From contig JASIAM010000335.1 in assembly GCA_030041985.1 (NCBI GenBank), forward strand, positions 1 to 43,583: a stretch of DNA of 43,583 nucleotides. Direction: 5' to 3'. Shown in pieces: positions 30,855 through 39,724 of the stretch. A program made the position numbers and the translations under genes. How positions within the stretch are numbered: the first letter of the stretch is position 1; every line of letters begins with the position of its first letter. A model generated the notes under the pieces. The model saw nothing but the letters and a program-made list of their open reading frames with translations, was not told the origin of the DNA and did not search any database. The stretch comes from Bryobacteraceae bacterium (lineage in GTDB: Bacteria; Acidobacteriota; Terriglobia; Bryobacterales; Bryobacteraceae).

Positions 30855-32855
30855 ATGAGTTATCGAATTCTGGCGGCAGCCGCCGCTGGTTGCTTCCTTA
30901 GCCTGTGCGTAGGGCAAGCGCAGGAGGGCACGCCGGCCACGGGCGAGTGGCGCGTGAACGGCGGAGATACGGGCAGCACGCGGTATTCGCCGCTCGATCA
31001 GATTAATGCAGGAAACGTGCAGAACCTGCAAGTGGTCTGGCGCTGGAAGGCGCAAAATATGGGGCCAAAGCCCCAGGCGGCGTGGGAAGTGACTCCGCTG
31101 ATGGTGGACGGCAAACTATATTTCACAGCGGGGACGGGGCGGACGGTAGTGGCCGCGGATGCCGCTACCGGTGAGACGCTCTGGCTCTACCGTGGCGACG
31201 ATACTGCGGAGCGCGGCGCAGTGCGCGCTAACAATCGCGGCCTGGCGTATTGGACTGATGGCCGGGGAGATGAGAGGCTTCTGTTTGTAACGCCGGGTTA
31301 CCAGCTTGTGGCGCTGAATGCCAAAACAGGATTGCCTATTCCTGGTTTTGGTGTGGATAGCCACGTGGACCTGTGGCAGGGCCTGGACCGTCCGGTGGTG
31401 CAGAAGGGCACGATCGGCGCGACTTCGCCGCCCATCGTGATTCGTGATGTGGTCGTGGTCGGTGCGGCATTGCGCGTAGGCGTGGCGCTACCCACCAAAG
31501 AGAACGTGCCGGGCTATATTCGCGGTTACGATGTCCACACCGGCAAACTCCTGTGGACCTTCCACACCGTGCCGCAGGCCGGCGAACAGGGCACAGAGAC
31601 GTGGGGCAAGGACCCGCAAACCGGGATCGACTCCTGGAAATTCACGGGCAATACGGGCGCCTGGGGGCCGCTGACCGCGGATAACGAACTGGGCTACGTA
31701 TATATTCCCGTCGAAGCGCCGAGCGGAGACACGTATGGCGGACAACGTCCCGGCGCCAACCTGTTCTCCGACACCATCGTGTGTCTGGACGCCAAGACGG
31801 GAAAGCGCGTCTGGCACTACCAGCTCATCCACCACGAAATGTGGGATTACGATATTCCGGCCGCGCCGGTGCTGGTGGACCTGACCGTCAACGGGAAGAA
31901 GATCAAGGCGCTGGCGCAGGTAAATAAATCGGCGTTCACCTTTGTGTTCGACCGGACCAACGGGCAGCCGGTATTTCCGATCGTAGAGCGTCCCGCGCCG
32001 AAGGGCAATACGCCGGGTGAGTGGTATTCGCCCACCCAGCCCTATCCCACCAAACCGCCGGCATTCGACCGCCAGGGGGTCACGGATGCAGACTTGGCCG
32101 ACTACACACCCGAAATCAAGGCGGCGGCTTTGAAGCTGGCCTCGCAGTATGTGACGGGGCCGATTTATACGCCGCCGATCGTAAAAGATGCGGGCGGTAA
32201 GCTGGGAACCATTCAACTGCCGGGTGCGGGCGGCGGCGCCAACTGGATGGGTGCTTCGGTCGATCCGGAGACGGGCATCCTGTACGTGCCCTCAGTAACC
32301 TCGCCGTACATTTCCGCGCTGCAACCGGGGGGCACACGCTCGGAGATGCCGTATATCGCTGCGGGCGGCCTCGGCGGACCTACGGTAATGGGTCTGCCGC
32401 TGATCAAAGAACCATACGGGCGCATTACGGCCATCAACCTCAACACGGGCGAGGACGTGTGGATGACGCCGAACGGGAAGACTCCCGACAGCGTGGTCAA
32501 CAATCCGGCGCTGAAGGCTGCGAATATCGACGCCAGCAATTGGGGCGGCTCGCAGCGTTCGCCCATCCTGGTGACCAAAACGTTACTGCTGGAGGGGAGC
32601 AACGCTCTTCGCGTGCTCGATAAGAAAACCGGCCAGCAGGTCCACGAGTTTGACTTAGGCTCGAACCTCACGGGCGGCACGATGACGTACCTGGTGAATG
32701 GGCGCCAGTTCATCGTTGCCGTGGTCAGCGGAAAGATGGGCGAAGGAGCGGAGCTGGTTGCGCTGGCGTTACCGGAGCCGGGCGCAGCAGGCCGCGGGGG
32801 CCGCGGCGGGCGTGGTGGCCGTGGAGGCCGCGGCGGTGAGGCCGATCCGAACTGA
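30855..32855 (+). CDS. PQQ-type quinoprotein dehydrogenase, exported
   Basis: The 666-aa protein starts at ATG 30855, with GAGGAG 6 nt upstream, and has a signal peptide ending CVGQAQ. It is built as an eight-bladed propeller of the quinoprotein type. Signature stretches include GGDTGSTRYSPLDQINAGNV, the repeated LDAKTGKRVW and LNAKTG blade motifs, and HHEMWDYDIPAAPVLVDL. The family oxidises alcohols or sugars (glucose/ethanol dehydrogenase-like) and passes electrons to quinone or cytochrome c in the periplasm. A run of RGG units (about 32788-32838) forms a Gly-Arg-rich tail unlike the usual family end. PQQ synthesis genes are not in the window. The exact substrate is unknown. It converges on the NHL-propeller gene. 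Confidence 0.9.
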   Translation: MSYRILAAAAAGCFLSLCVGQAQEGTPATGEWRVNGGDTGSTRYSPLDQINAGNVQNLQVVWRWKAQNMGPKPQAAWEVTPLMVDGKLYFTAGTGRTVVAADAATGETLWLYRGDDTAERGAVRANNRGLAYWTDGRGDERLLFVTPGYQLVALNAKTGLPIPGFGVDSHVDLWQGLDRPVVQKGTIGATSPPIVIRDVVVVGAALRVGVALPTKENVPGYIRGYDVHTGKLLWTFHTVPQAGEQGTETWGKDPQTGIDSWKFTGNTGAWGPLTADNELGYVYIPVEAPSGDTYGGQRPGANLFSDTIVCLDAKTGKRVWHYQLIHHEMWDYDIPAAPVLVDLTVNGKKIKALAQVNKSAFTFVFDRTNGQPVFPIVERPAPKGNTPGEWYSPTQPYPTKPPAFDRQGVTDADLADYTPEIKAAALKLASQYVTGPIYTPPIVKDAGGKLGTIQLPGAGGGANWMGASVDPETGILYVPSVTSPYISALQPGGTRSEMPYIAAGGLGGPTVMGLPLIKEPYGRITAINLNTGEDVWMTPNGKTPDSVVNNPALKAANIDASNWGGSQRSPILVTKTLLLEGSNALRVLDKKTGQQVHEFDLGSNLTGGTMTYLVNGRQFIVAVVSGKMGEGAELVALALPEPGAAGRGGRGGRGGRGGRGGEADPN

Positions 32856-32872
32856 TAAACCGCTTTCGGGCT

Positions 32873-33991
32873 TTACGAAACGCCTTTGAAATTCCAGCGC
32901 ATCACGCGCTCGCCGAACGACTCACCTAGGTAGATATTGCCCTTGGAGTCCGTGGCGATGCTGTGAATGTGATAGAACTCGCCGGTTCCGTGGCCGCCAT
33001 GACCGCCGAAGGAGCCGATGACTTCTAGCGTCTGGCGGTTCAGAATTTGCACCTTCTTATTGCTGCCGTCGGGAACGTACAGAAACTCCTGCTGCTTATC
33101 CGGTGAGAAGGCGATATCGAAGGCAGTGCCCTCAGGCGCCGAAGTCTTGCGCTCGATGTAAGCTTCTTTCACAAAAGTGCCATCGGGCCGAAACACCTGT
33201 ATGCGGTTGTTGACGCGGTCGCAGACGTAGACCAGGTCATCGTTCGAGATGCGGATTCCGTGAACCGTGTTGAACTGCTGCGGGCCAGGGCCTTCGTAGA
33301 GGCGGGTGCGCGGCGCGTTATCGTCGGGCTTGTGTCCGTAAGCGCCCCAGTGCCGCTTATAAGCGCCGGTATCGGCATCGAACACAATGACACGGCGGTT
33401 GCCGTATCCGTCGGCGACGAACACTTCATTGGTTTTCGGATAGACCACAAAGCCGGCCGGCCGGTTCAGGTTCGCGGTGTCGTTGCTGCCGCCGGTCTGG
33501 CCGTGGTGGCCGATCTGTAGCAGGAATTTTCCCTCTTTGGTGAATTTGAGGATGTTGGTGTCTTTCCCCATGGCGTTGCCGCCGATCCAGACATTGTCTT
33601 TGTAATCGACAAACATGCCATGCTCGTTTTCCGGCCAGTCGTAGCCCTTGCCGGGGCCGCCCCACCCCTGAATGAAATTTCCGGCGGTGTCGAATTCCAG
33701 AATGGGCGGGGATGGAATGCAGCAATCGGATTGATGCAAGGCCCCGTATTTGTCGTTGTTATCGAGCGTGCGCGGGCGGCTGGTAACCCAGATGTGGTCA
33801 TGGGAATCGACGTAGATGCCGCCCACCTGTCCCAACATCCAGTTATTGGGGAGCGGTTTCGGCCAGTAGGGATCGGGTTCAAACTTAGGCACGCCGCGTC
33901 CCGCAGTGGCAGCGCGGCTCCTGGGGGAATTGAACTGCACCAGGGCTGCGAGGGCAGCAAGGCCCACAGTGGCGAGAATCTTTGCCTTCAT
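32873..33991 (-). CDS. Exported six-bladed NHL-repeat propeller protein
   Basis: I start at ATG 33991 (MKAKILATVGLAALAALVQF), which has GGAGG 5 nt upstream and begins a signal peptide; a longer frame would add ten residues. NHL-type propeller blades recur, for example NRPAGFVVYPKTNEVFVADG, VHGIRISNDDLVYVCDRVNN and IHSIATDSKGNIYLGESFGE. The closest familiar group is the peptidyl-alpha-hydroxyglycine lyase-like propellers, but lyase activity is not shown by these motifs. Length is 372 aa. It may bind or cleave an extracellular substrate. It is the last gene of the minus-strand run that includes the LigB- and LigJ-like enzymes, separated by 62 bp. Confidence 0.85.
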   Translation of the reverse strand: MKAKILATVGLAALAALVQFNSPRSRAATAGRGVPKFEPDPYWPKPLPNNWMLGQVGGIYVDSHDHIWVTSRPRTLDNNDKYGALHQSDCCIPSPPILEFDTAGNFIQGWGGPGKGYDWPENEHGMFVDYKDNVWIGGNAMGKDTNILKFTKEGKFLLQIGHHGQTGGSNDTANLNRPAGFVVYPKTNEVFVADGYGNRRVIVFDADTGAYKRHWGAYGHKPDDNAPRTRLYEGPGPQQFNTVHGIRISNDDLVYVCDRVNNRIQVFRPDGTFVKEAYIERKTSAPEGTAFDIAFSPDKQQEFLYVPDGSNKKVQILNRQTLEVIGSFGGHGGHGTGEFYHIHSIATDSKGNIYLGESFGERVMRWNFKGVS

Positions 33992-34053
33992 GGAAACCTC
34001 CACGAACAGGGAGGATATCACGCCAGCGCGAATAGCGTCTCGAAGTAGTCTTC

Positions 34054-35088
34054 CTACCGGAACGCCAGTTTCGCCTTGCGCTCCTCTTCCTGCTTGACGC
34101 CGGGGCCGAATAACTTCTCGAAGTACCCCTCTTTGACCAGTCGATCGACTACGCTATTGTCGATCACTTTATGGAAGTCGTAGGCGCGCAATTGGGCGGC
34201 GATTCGTTCATCGGCAGGGTGGTCCAGGATGTATTGCACAGCCGGGGCGAGAATGTACGGCACGCGTTCATAGGTGTTGACCTTGGCGTAGTGATCGTAA
34301 GTGCGCTCCAGGTCCATGGGGTCCTGTTTGTCCCAGGCGAGATAGGCTTTCAGGGCGAAGGCCTTGTCGTCGTAGAAGCGCTTGATGGCTTCGGCGCAGG
34401 CTTTGATCAGCGCCTCTACCAGCTTGGGGTTTTCGAGCGCAGTAGTCTTCTTAAACAGGTAGACAGATGGCGCGTAGATATCGTCATAATCGCTGATATT
34501 GCCGAAATTTTTGTAGCCTTCCTCTTCGAGCTTGAAATAGACAGGCGCCGTGATCATGGTAGCGTCTACGCGGCCGCCTACCAGCGCAGCAGCGCGGGTA
34601 CTGACATCGCCGCCGGTGGGAATCCATTGCACGTCTCGCGGAGTCAGGCCGGCTTTACCGATCAGATTGACCGTATAGTTATACGGCGCATCGCCGATCT
34701 GGCTGACGGCCAGGCGCTTGCCCCGCAGGGCGCGCACATTGGCGATCGCTTTATTCGCCATGAGCGCAAACAGGCTCTTTTTAAACGGGCTGCCGAGCGC
34801 AATCAGCGATCCATCTTTGGAACTGGCCACCATGGATTGCTCGAGGGTGTACGTGGTCATGACCGCTTCCCCGCTCACCACCATGGCGATGCCCGCGGGA
34901 TGGATACCAAACACGAGATCGGCATCGATTCCGTACTTCTGAAAGTAACCACCCTCTTTGGCTAGATAGAGCGGCCACACCTGGCCGGTGCGTGTGGGGT
35001 AATTGATCTTGATTTTCTGAAGGGGGATGGATTGTGCGTATAAGGCAGGCGCAAGCAAGGCCAGAGCCGCGAGTGTTCTCAGCACCAT
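34054..35088 (-). CDS. NMT1/SsuA-type ABC transporter substrate-binding protein
   Basis: The 344-aa protein begins MVLRTLAALALLAPALYAQ, a signal peptide. The fold matches the NMT1/THI5 and SsuA/TauA group of periplasmic binding proteins: GQVWPLYLAKEGGYFQKYGI, MVVSGEAVMTTYTLEQSMV, RGKRLAVSQIGDAPYNYTVN and VGGRVDATMITAPVYFKLEE. Such proteins bind small organic molecules such as sulfonates, pyrimidines or aromatic acids. No permease or ATPase lies beside it in the window. The start overlaps the end of the dioxygenase gene by 10 bp, so it may deliver the aromatic substrate used there. That substrate link is inference. Confidence 0.87.
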   Translation of the reverse strand: MVLRTLAALALLAPALYAQSIPLQKIKINYPTRTGQVWPLYLAKEGGYFQKYGIDADLVFGIHPAGIAMVVSGEAVMTTYTLEQSMVASSKDGSLIALGSPFKKSLFALMANKAIANVRALRGKRLAVSQIGDAPYNYTVNLIGKAGLTPRDVQWIPTGGDVSTRAAALVGGRVDATMITAPVYFKLEEEGYKNFGNISDYDDIYAPSVYLFKKTTALENPKLVEALIKACAEAIKRFYDDKAFALKAYLAWDKQDPMDLERTYDHYAKVNTYERVPYILAPAVQYILDHPADERIAAQLRAYDFHKVIDNSVVDRLVKEGYFEKLFGPGVKQEEERKAKLAFR

Positions 35089-36089
35089 TGCGCAAACCCC
35101 ATAGCGCTTCCGGTTCCCGCTTCGGAGCGGTAGCAGGGCACGTAATCGACGAGTCTCATGGAAAGGCCGGCCTCCGCCATGGCACCGGCGGCCGTGATCC
35201 AGTTCTTGATTTCGGAGGTGCCGGATTGAAACATGGATTCGGGTATGCGGGAGAGCGCGGCCTCATCGGCATTTTGGATCGCGTCTAGAACGCGAGCGTC
35301 GAATTCCTCATCGACCACGAAGTGAGTGAGGCCGCCCGAAGCGATGATGGCCACCGACAGATCCTCGGGCCACGAGACAAGGGCGCGTGCCAGCGCGCGT
35401 CCAAATGCGAAGCAGCGGCTTGCGGGCGGTTGATTCGGGGGATAGAAGGTGTTCACGAATACCGGAACGTGAGGCACTACTTGGTCGCGCATCAGGCGGC
35501 GATACACGAACCCATAGGCATGAGGCGCTGAGTTGACGCCGATCTCGCCGACGGACAGCCGGCGCAATTGGGCCACGTCGAAACCTTCCGCGATCGCCGA
35601 CTCGATCATATGCTGCCCCAGGCCGGGCAGGCAGGGGTACTGTGTGTAGACCGGCGGAGTGCGGTCGGCTTCCGCTCGCGCCACCCCGCGGTTGAGTTTG
35701 GCGAGAAATTCCGGCGTGCGCGGATGGCCTTCCATGTAGTCGCCCCAGAACAGCGCGAGGGCCGGCACGTGATCCCTGGTGAAAACTTCCATTTGATCGT
35801 TGCCGATAACGAGGGCGGCATCCGGCCGGTGCTCGTCAAAAAAATCGGCGAGCCGGCGAATGGCTTTTTGGCAGCGCTCATGGCGGGCCTCTAAGACTTC
35901 GGGCGTGATTTGGGCGGCCAGACCCTCGGGCCGCCGCAAGTCCGCCATTTGCTGGAATGTGTAGGTGTTCCCTTTGAAGAAGTGACGCGGATTTTCGCGG
36001 TCCGCGGAGACGCGATCCACCCAGAATTCCGGCGGAATCGAGAGCATCGGCCCGTGCGAGGTGGCCAGTCCGAAACGTATGTGCGCCAT
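35079..36089 (-). CDS. LigB-family extradiol ring-cleavage dioxygenase
   Basis: I start at ATG 36089 (MAHIRFGLATSHGPMLSIPP), giving 336 aa; a longer frame would overlap ligJ. The N-terminal HIRFGLATSHGPM carries the His (H12) that binds iron in LigB-type enzymes. Later blocks include ALVIGNDQMEVF, VPVFVNTFYPPNQPPASRCF and IASGGLTHFVVDEEFDARVL, the last with a conserved His. These class III dioxygenases open protocatechuate, gallate or similar catechols by meta-cleavage. The upstream gene encodes a LigJ-type 4-oxalomesaconate hydratase, whose substrate arises from protocatechuate or gallate cleavage. So a gallate- or protocatechuate-like ring is the best guess. The small LigA subunit is not visible in the window. 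Confidence 0.82.
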   Translation of the reverse strand: MAHIRFGLATSHGPMLSIPPEFWVDRVSADRENPRHFFKGNTYTFQQMADLRRPEGLAAQITPEVLEARHERCQKAIRRLADFFDEHRPDAALVIGNDQMEVFTRDHVPALALFWGDYMEGHPRTPEFLAKLNRGVARAEADRTPPVYTQYPCLPGLGQHMIESAIAEGFDVAQLRRLSVGEIGVNSAPHAYGFVYRRLMRDQVVPHVPVFVNTFYPPNQPPASRCFAFGRALARALVSWPEDLSVAIIASGGLTHFVVDEEFDARVLDAIQNADEAALSRIPESMFQSGTSEIKNWITAAGAMAEAGLSMRLVDYVPCYRSEAGTGSAMGFAQWC

Positions 36090-36096
36090 AGGTTGA

Positions 36097-37128
36097 CTAC
36101 CGGGACGCGTGCACCGCTTCCTGGGCACGCGGGATCGCAAGCCGGGGGAAAAGGCGGCGCGCGTTTTCTTCGAAGATTTTGGCGCGGCCGGCCTCGGAAA
36201 GAGAGCTGATGCTATCGATGAGCGGCTTAATATCGTCGAAGCTACGGCCGGTCTCGGGGTTGGCGGCCGATCCGGAGCCCGGATTCTCCGTGCCGAACAG
36301 CACGTTTTCAGGGCCGGCCACGGAGAGCAGCATCTCCAATGACTTTTTCGAGTGAAGGCAGGTGTCGAAGTAGAGCTGCCGCAGCCGGCGATTGAACTGC
36401 TCCACAGTGCCTCCGCCTTTCATCACATGGTCTGCCTGCCAGCGGCCGATCTGGTAAGGAATCGAGCCGCCGCCGTGCGCCACGATGATTTTCAGCTTGG
36501 GAAAATCCACGAGCACACGCGAATTGATGAGCGAGAGCACAGCCATGCTTTCCTCGCTGATGAAGTGCTGGCTGTAGGTTTCGCGCCCGTGTTTACAGCC
36601 CGAAGAATGGATCAGTCCGGGCACATCGAGTTCGATCATTTTTTCCCAGAGCGGGTACCAATATTCGTCAGCCAGAGTGGGCGTGCTGTTGTCGCCTTCG
36701 CCGGGGTCGGTATCGATCAGGAGGCCTACGAAGCCGAGCTGTTTGACGCAGCGCTCCAGTTCCGGCAAACCGGCCGAGACCGGCTCGCCGGCAGCCTGCG
36801 GCGGAGAGCACACGCCCTGGAACCGGTTGGGAAAAGCGCGCACCTGCTGGGCGATGTAATCATGATTGGCAACCGCCCAAGCCTCGATCATCTTCAGAGG
36901 CTTTTCGGCGTGCATCAATTGAAAGGGCCGTGGGGAGAGGAACTGAACGTCGGTTCCTACCGAATCCATGATGCGGAGGTTGCGTTTGGTTTCCGGATGA
37001 TCCCGCACAAAATCGTCGCTAAATTTTCGGGGCGCAAAGCCGTGCGCGCCGCGAGCCGAAAGCTGGACCGCTTTCCATTGATAAAGCTCGGGGGCCGCGC
37101 AGACGTGCGCATGGATGTCGATAACCAT
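36097..37128 (-). CDS. ligJ: 4-oxalomesaconate hydratase-like amidohydrolase (LigJ type)
   Basis: The start is ATG 37128 (MVIDIHAHVCAAPELYQWKA), with GAGAGG 9 nt upstream, giving 343 aa; three residues more are possible from 37137. It shows the amidohydrolase-2 fold: DIHAH at the start, SPRPFQLMHA, LERCVKQLGFVGLLIDTDPG, ELDVPGLIHSSG, IIVAHGGGSIPYQIGRWQA and VLFGTENPGSGSA. This pattern resembles LigJ of the protocatechuate 4,5-cleavage pathway. It hydrates 4-oxalomesaconate to a precursor of pyruvate and oxaloacetate. Related ACMSD-like decarboxylases remain possible. Its stop lies 7 bp before the dioxygenase start, so both act together. The gene runs away from the DUF885 gene. Confidence 0.75.
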   Translation of the reverse strand: MVIDIHAHVCAAPELYQWKAVQLSARGAHGFAPRKFSDDFVRDHPETKRNLRIMDSVGTDVQFLSPRPFQLMHAEKPLKMIEAWAVANHDYIAQQVRAFPNRFQGVCSPPQAAGEPVSAGLPELERCVKQLGFVGLLIDTDPGEGDNSTPTLADEYWYPLWEKMIELDVPGLIHSSGCKHGRETYSQHFISEESMAVLSLINSRVLVDFPKLKIIVAHGGGSIPYQIGRWQADHVMKGGGTVEQFNRRLRQLYFDTCLHSKKSLEMLLSVAGPENVLFGTENPGSGSAANPETGRSFDDIKPLIDSISSLSEAGRAKIFEENARRLFPRLAIPRAQEAVHASR

Positions 37129-37179
37129 AGCAGTCATCCTCTCACATTAGAGCGCGGAGTGGAGCCGGCAGACCGGATG

Positions 37180-37185
37180 TACAAT
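37180..37185 (+). promoter_or_regulatory. TACAAT -10 box, 7 nt before the DUF885 gene
   Basis: TACAAT ends 7 nt before the ATG at 37193. If transcription starts at the usual distance from a -10 box, the mRNA would be leaderless or nearly so. No Shine-Dalgarno sequence is seen between the box and the ATG, which agrees with that reading. Confidence 0.5.
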
Positions 37186-37192
37186 TGCAACC

Positions 37193-38965
37193 ATGTGGAA
37201 AACGGCTGTAGCGCTTCCTGTTCTGTTAGCCCCTATGCTATTAACCATGACGAGTTGCAACCGCGATGCCTCGGCCGATTTCGGCAAGCTTTCAGAAGAG
37301 TTTGTCTATACCACGCTTTCTTTTTCGCCAGCCGCCGCCACTGCCGCGGGCTTGCATGAATACAACCAGCAGAAGCTCGACGAGATGCTCGATGACGTGA
37401 GTCCGACAGCGCTAAACAAGCAGCGGACGTTTTACCAGGAGTTTAGTAAGCGCCTGGGAGCGCTAAAACCTCTCACGCTATCCGCGGAGGACCGCGCCGA
37501 CCTCGGCATCATCGAGGACCAGATTTCGCTGGCCTTGCTCGACCTCGACGAAATCCATTCAACATCGCATAACCCGACGGTATATGTTGAGCTTCTGGGG
37601 AACGCCTTGTTCAGCCCCGACGTGCTGGATTATGCCCCGAAACCGGCCCGCATGCGTAACATCATTGCGCGATTGCAGCAGGCGCCCCGGTTTCTCGATC
37701 AGGCGAGCGCCAATCTGCTCTCTTCGCCGGATATCTGGACGAAAGTGGCCATCGAAGAGAATGAGGGCAACATCGAACTGGTGGACAAAACCATTCGCGC
37801 GGATGTGCCCGATGATCTTAAAGGCGATTACAACAGCGCGGCGCAACCCGCCCTGGCAGCCATGAACCGATTTCAGGATTACCTGAAGAACAGCCTCTCG
37901 AAGCGGAACAACTGGGATTGGCGGCTGGGGCGCGATCTCTACACCCGCAAATTCCGCTACACACTCGAAAGCGGGATGGAGGCTGATGAGGTGCTCGCGA
38001 ATGCGGAGGCGGACCTGCCGCGCGTACGCGCCCGCATGCTGGCGTTGTCCTTGCCGCTGCATCGCAGCATGTTTCCTTCGCATGGCGACCATGCGAACCT
38101 TTCGGGAACCGAGCGCGAAAACGCTGTGATCGGGGAAGTGCTCAACAAAATCGCCGAGCATCACTCGACTCCCGCGTCGTACATGGATGATGCGCGCAAG
38201 GATCTGGACGAGGCGCGCGCGTTTGTTCAGGAAAAGCACCTTTTGACGCTGCCGGCCCGTTCGAATCTGCAGGTAATTCCTACGCCGGAATTCATGCGCG
38301 GCATTTATTCCGTGGGCGGCTTCTCGCCTGCGCCTCCGCTCGAGCCGCAATTAGGGGCTTTTTATTGGATCACGCCCATTCCTTCCGATTGGCCCAAGGA
38401 ACGAATCGAATCGAAGCTGCGCGAATACAATTTTTTCAACCTGAAACTGCTTACGATTCACGAAGCCATGCCCGGCCACTATGTTCAGTTTGAATTCGCC
38501 AACGACGTGCAGCCCAAGGCGCGCAGAGTGCTGCGGGCCCTTTTCGGCAATGGCGCGTACGTGGAGGGGTGGGCGCAATATGCCACCCAGATGATGCTCG
38601 ACGAGGGCTTCCTCAATCACTCGCCGGAACTCGCTCTGACTTTGGCCAAACAGGAACTGCGCGTCCTTGCCAACGTGATTCTGGATGTCCGCATGCAAAC
38701 CCGCAACATGTCCGACCAGGAAGCGCTCGACCTGATGGAGAAAATGACTTTCCAGGAAAGCGAAGAGGCCATCGGCAAATTGCAGCGGGCCAAGCTCAGC
38801 TCCTGCCAGTTGCCCACTTACTTCGTGGGTTGGCGCGGCTGGCTGAGCGTGCGCGAACGTTACCGGCAAGCCAAAGGCGCTTCTTACAGTCTGGCGACGT
38901 TTAACGACAAAGCGATGGAGCAGGGCGCTGTGCCGCTGACCACGCTGGGCCAATTATTACAGTAG
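37193..38965 (+). CDS. DUF885 zinc peptidase-like lipoprotein
   Basis: The 590-aa protein starts at ATG 37193. Its signal ends in a lipobox-like TMTSC, so it is probably lipid-anchored in the envelope. A zinc-binding motif HEAMPGH lies at residues 423-429, and the downstream EGWAQYATQMML supplies the Glu typical of the family. DUF885 proteins belong to the M3-like peptidase group and are common in Acidobacteria as secreted peptidases. Other family blocks are PEFMRGIYSVGGFSPAPPLE and GAFYWITPIPSDWP. The substrate is unknown. Transcription may begin at a TACAAT box just before the start codon. It is followed 45 bp later by signal peptidase I. Confidence 0.9.
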   Translation: MWKTAVALPVLLAPMLLTMTSCNRDASADFGKLSEEFVYTTLSFSPAAATAAGLHEYNQQKLDEMLDDVSPTALNKQRTFYQEFSKRLGALKPLTLSAEDRADLGIIEDQISLALLDLDEIHSTSHNPTVYVELLGNALFSPDVLDYAPKPARMRNIIARLQQAPRFLDQASANLLSSPDIWTKVAIEENEGNIELVDKTIRADVPDDLKGDYNSAAQPALAAMNRFQDYLKNSLSKRNNWDWRLGRDLYTRKFRYTLESGMEADEVLANAEADLPRVRARMLALSLPLHRSMFPSHGDHANLSGTERENAVIGEVLNKIAEHHSTPASYMDDARKDLDEARAFVQEKHLLTLPARSNLQVIPTPEFMRGIYSVGGFSPAPPLEPQLGAFYWITPIPSDWPKERIESKLREYNFFNLKLLTIHEAMPGHYVQFEFANDVQPKARRVLRALFGNGAYVEGWAQYATQMMLDEGFLNHSPELALTLAKQELRVLANVILDVRMQTRNMSDQEALDLMEKMTFQESEEAIGKLQRAKLSSCQLPTYFVGWRGWLSVRERYRQAKGASYSLATFNDKAMEQGAVPLTTLGQLLQ

Positions 38966-38992
38966 TCGTAACCCCTTTCCGGTTCGACCGTC

Positions 38993-38998
38993 TATACT
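38993..38998 (+). promoter_or_regulatory. TATACT -10 box before lepB
   Basis: TATACT lies 12 nt before the lepB start codon. No clear -35 element or Shine-Dalgarno sequence is seen, another case of a short-leader promoter candidate. Confidence 0.4.
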
Positions 38999-39010
38999 AG
39001 TGAAGCAGTA

Positions 39011-39613
39011 ATGCCGGAGAACGATAACGTCCGCGCGGCTTCCATGGAAGCCGAATCCACGCGCCTTCCTCAGGAAACAGCACCCGCGCAACCGGCTACC
39101 TGGGGCACTTTATCGTGGATACGCGATCTGGCTTTCTCCGTCCTCATCGCCATCGTTCTGATCGTGTTTATCTACCAGCCTGTGAAAGTGGAAGGCACCA
39201 GCATGATGCCCACGCTGTCCAATGACGAGCGCATCTTCATTAACAAGTTCACCTACCACTACGGCTTGGGCCACATCGAACAGGGCGACATGGTGGTATT
39301 CCGTTATCCGCTCGATACGTCCAAATCCTATATAAAGCGGGTGGTCGGCGTTCCGGGCGATGTGGTGAAGATCGTCGAGGGGCAGGTCTACGTAAACAGC
39401 AAACAGCTAGTGGAAGACTATGTGCCCGAGGAGTACCGCGACCGTGTCTCGTGGGGGCCGGAGCGCGTGCCGCCGGACCAGTATTTTGTTCTGGGCGACC
39501 ACCGCAATTCCTCCAACGACAGCCGTGCTTGGGGTTTTGTCGACCGGCAGTATATTTATGGGAAAGCCGTTTTTGTTTACTGGCCGATTGACAAGATGGG
39601 CCGCTTGAAATAA
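39011..39613 (+). CDS. lepB: Signal peptidase I
   Basis: LepB cleaves Sec and Tat signal peptides at the outer face of the inner membrane. The 200-aa protein has a cytoplasmic N-terminus of about 37 residues, one membrane helix (SVLIAIVLIVFIYQPVKV) and the catalytic domain. The nucleophile S64 lies in EGTSMMPTL and the general base K109 in SYIKRVVGVPGD. The box C/E regions QGDMVVFRYP and VLGDHRNSSNDSRAWGF are present. It serves the many exported proteins in this window. Start ATG 39011 gives a normal length for Gram-negative LepB with a single anchor. Confidence 0.95.
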   Translation: MPENDNVRAASMEAESTRLPQETAPAQPATWGTLSWIRDLAFSVLIAIVLIVFIYQPVKVEGTSMMPTLSNDERIFINKFTYHYGLGHIEQGDMVVFRYPLDTSKSYIKRVVGVPGDVVKIVEGQVYVNSKQLVEDYVPEEYRDRVSWGPERVPPDQYFVLGDHRNSSNDSRAWGFVDRQYIYGKAVFVYWPIDKMGRLK

Positions 39614-39693
39614 GCGGGGGCAGGGCTTTTGCCTAAAGCGCGAATTCGACTATCGGCAGGTTACGTCACCGGGTGATGCCGCCCAAACCGTGC

Positions 39694-39724
39694 TAAAAAG
39701 CTACGATGAAGAGGGGAAGGACAG
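39694..39724 (+). promoter_or_regulatory. Conserved leader upstream of the second DUF433 antitoxin
   Basis: The block 39694-39710 repeats the leader at 3890-3906 with one base change and the same 14-nt distance to the start codon. It contains TACGAT at 39702-39707 and is followed by a GAGGGGAAGG ribosome-binding stretch. Confidence 0.5.
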
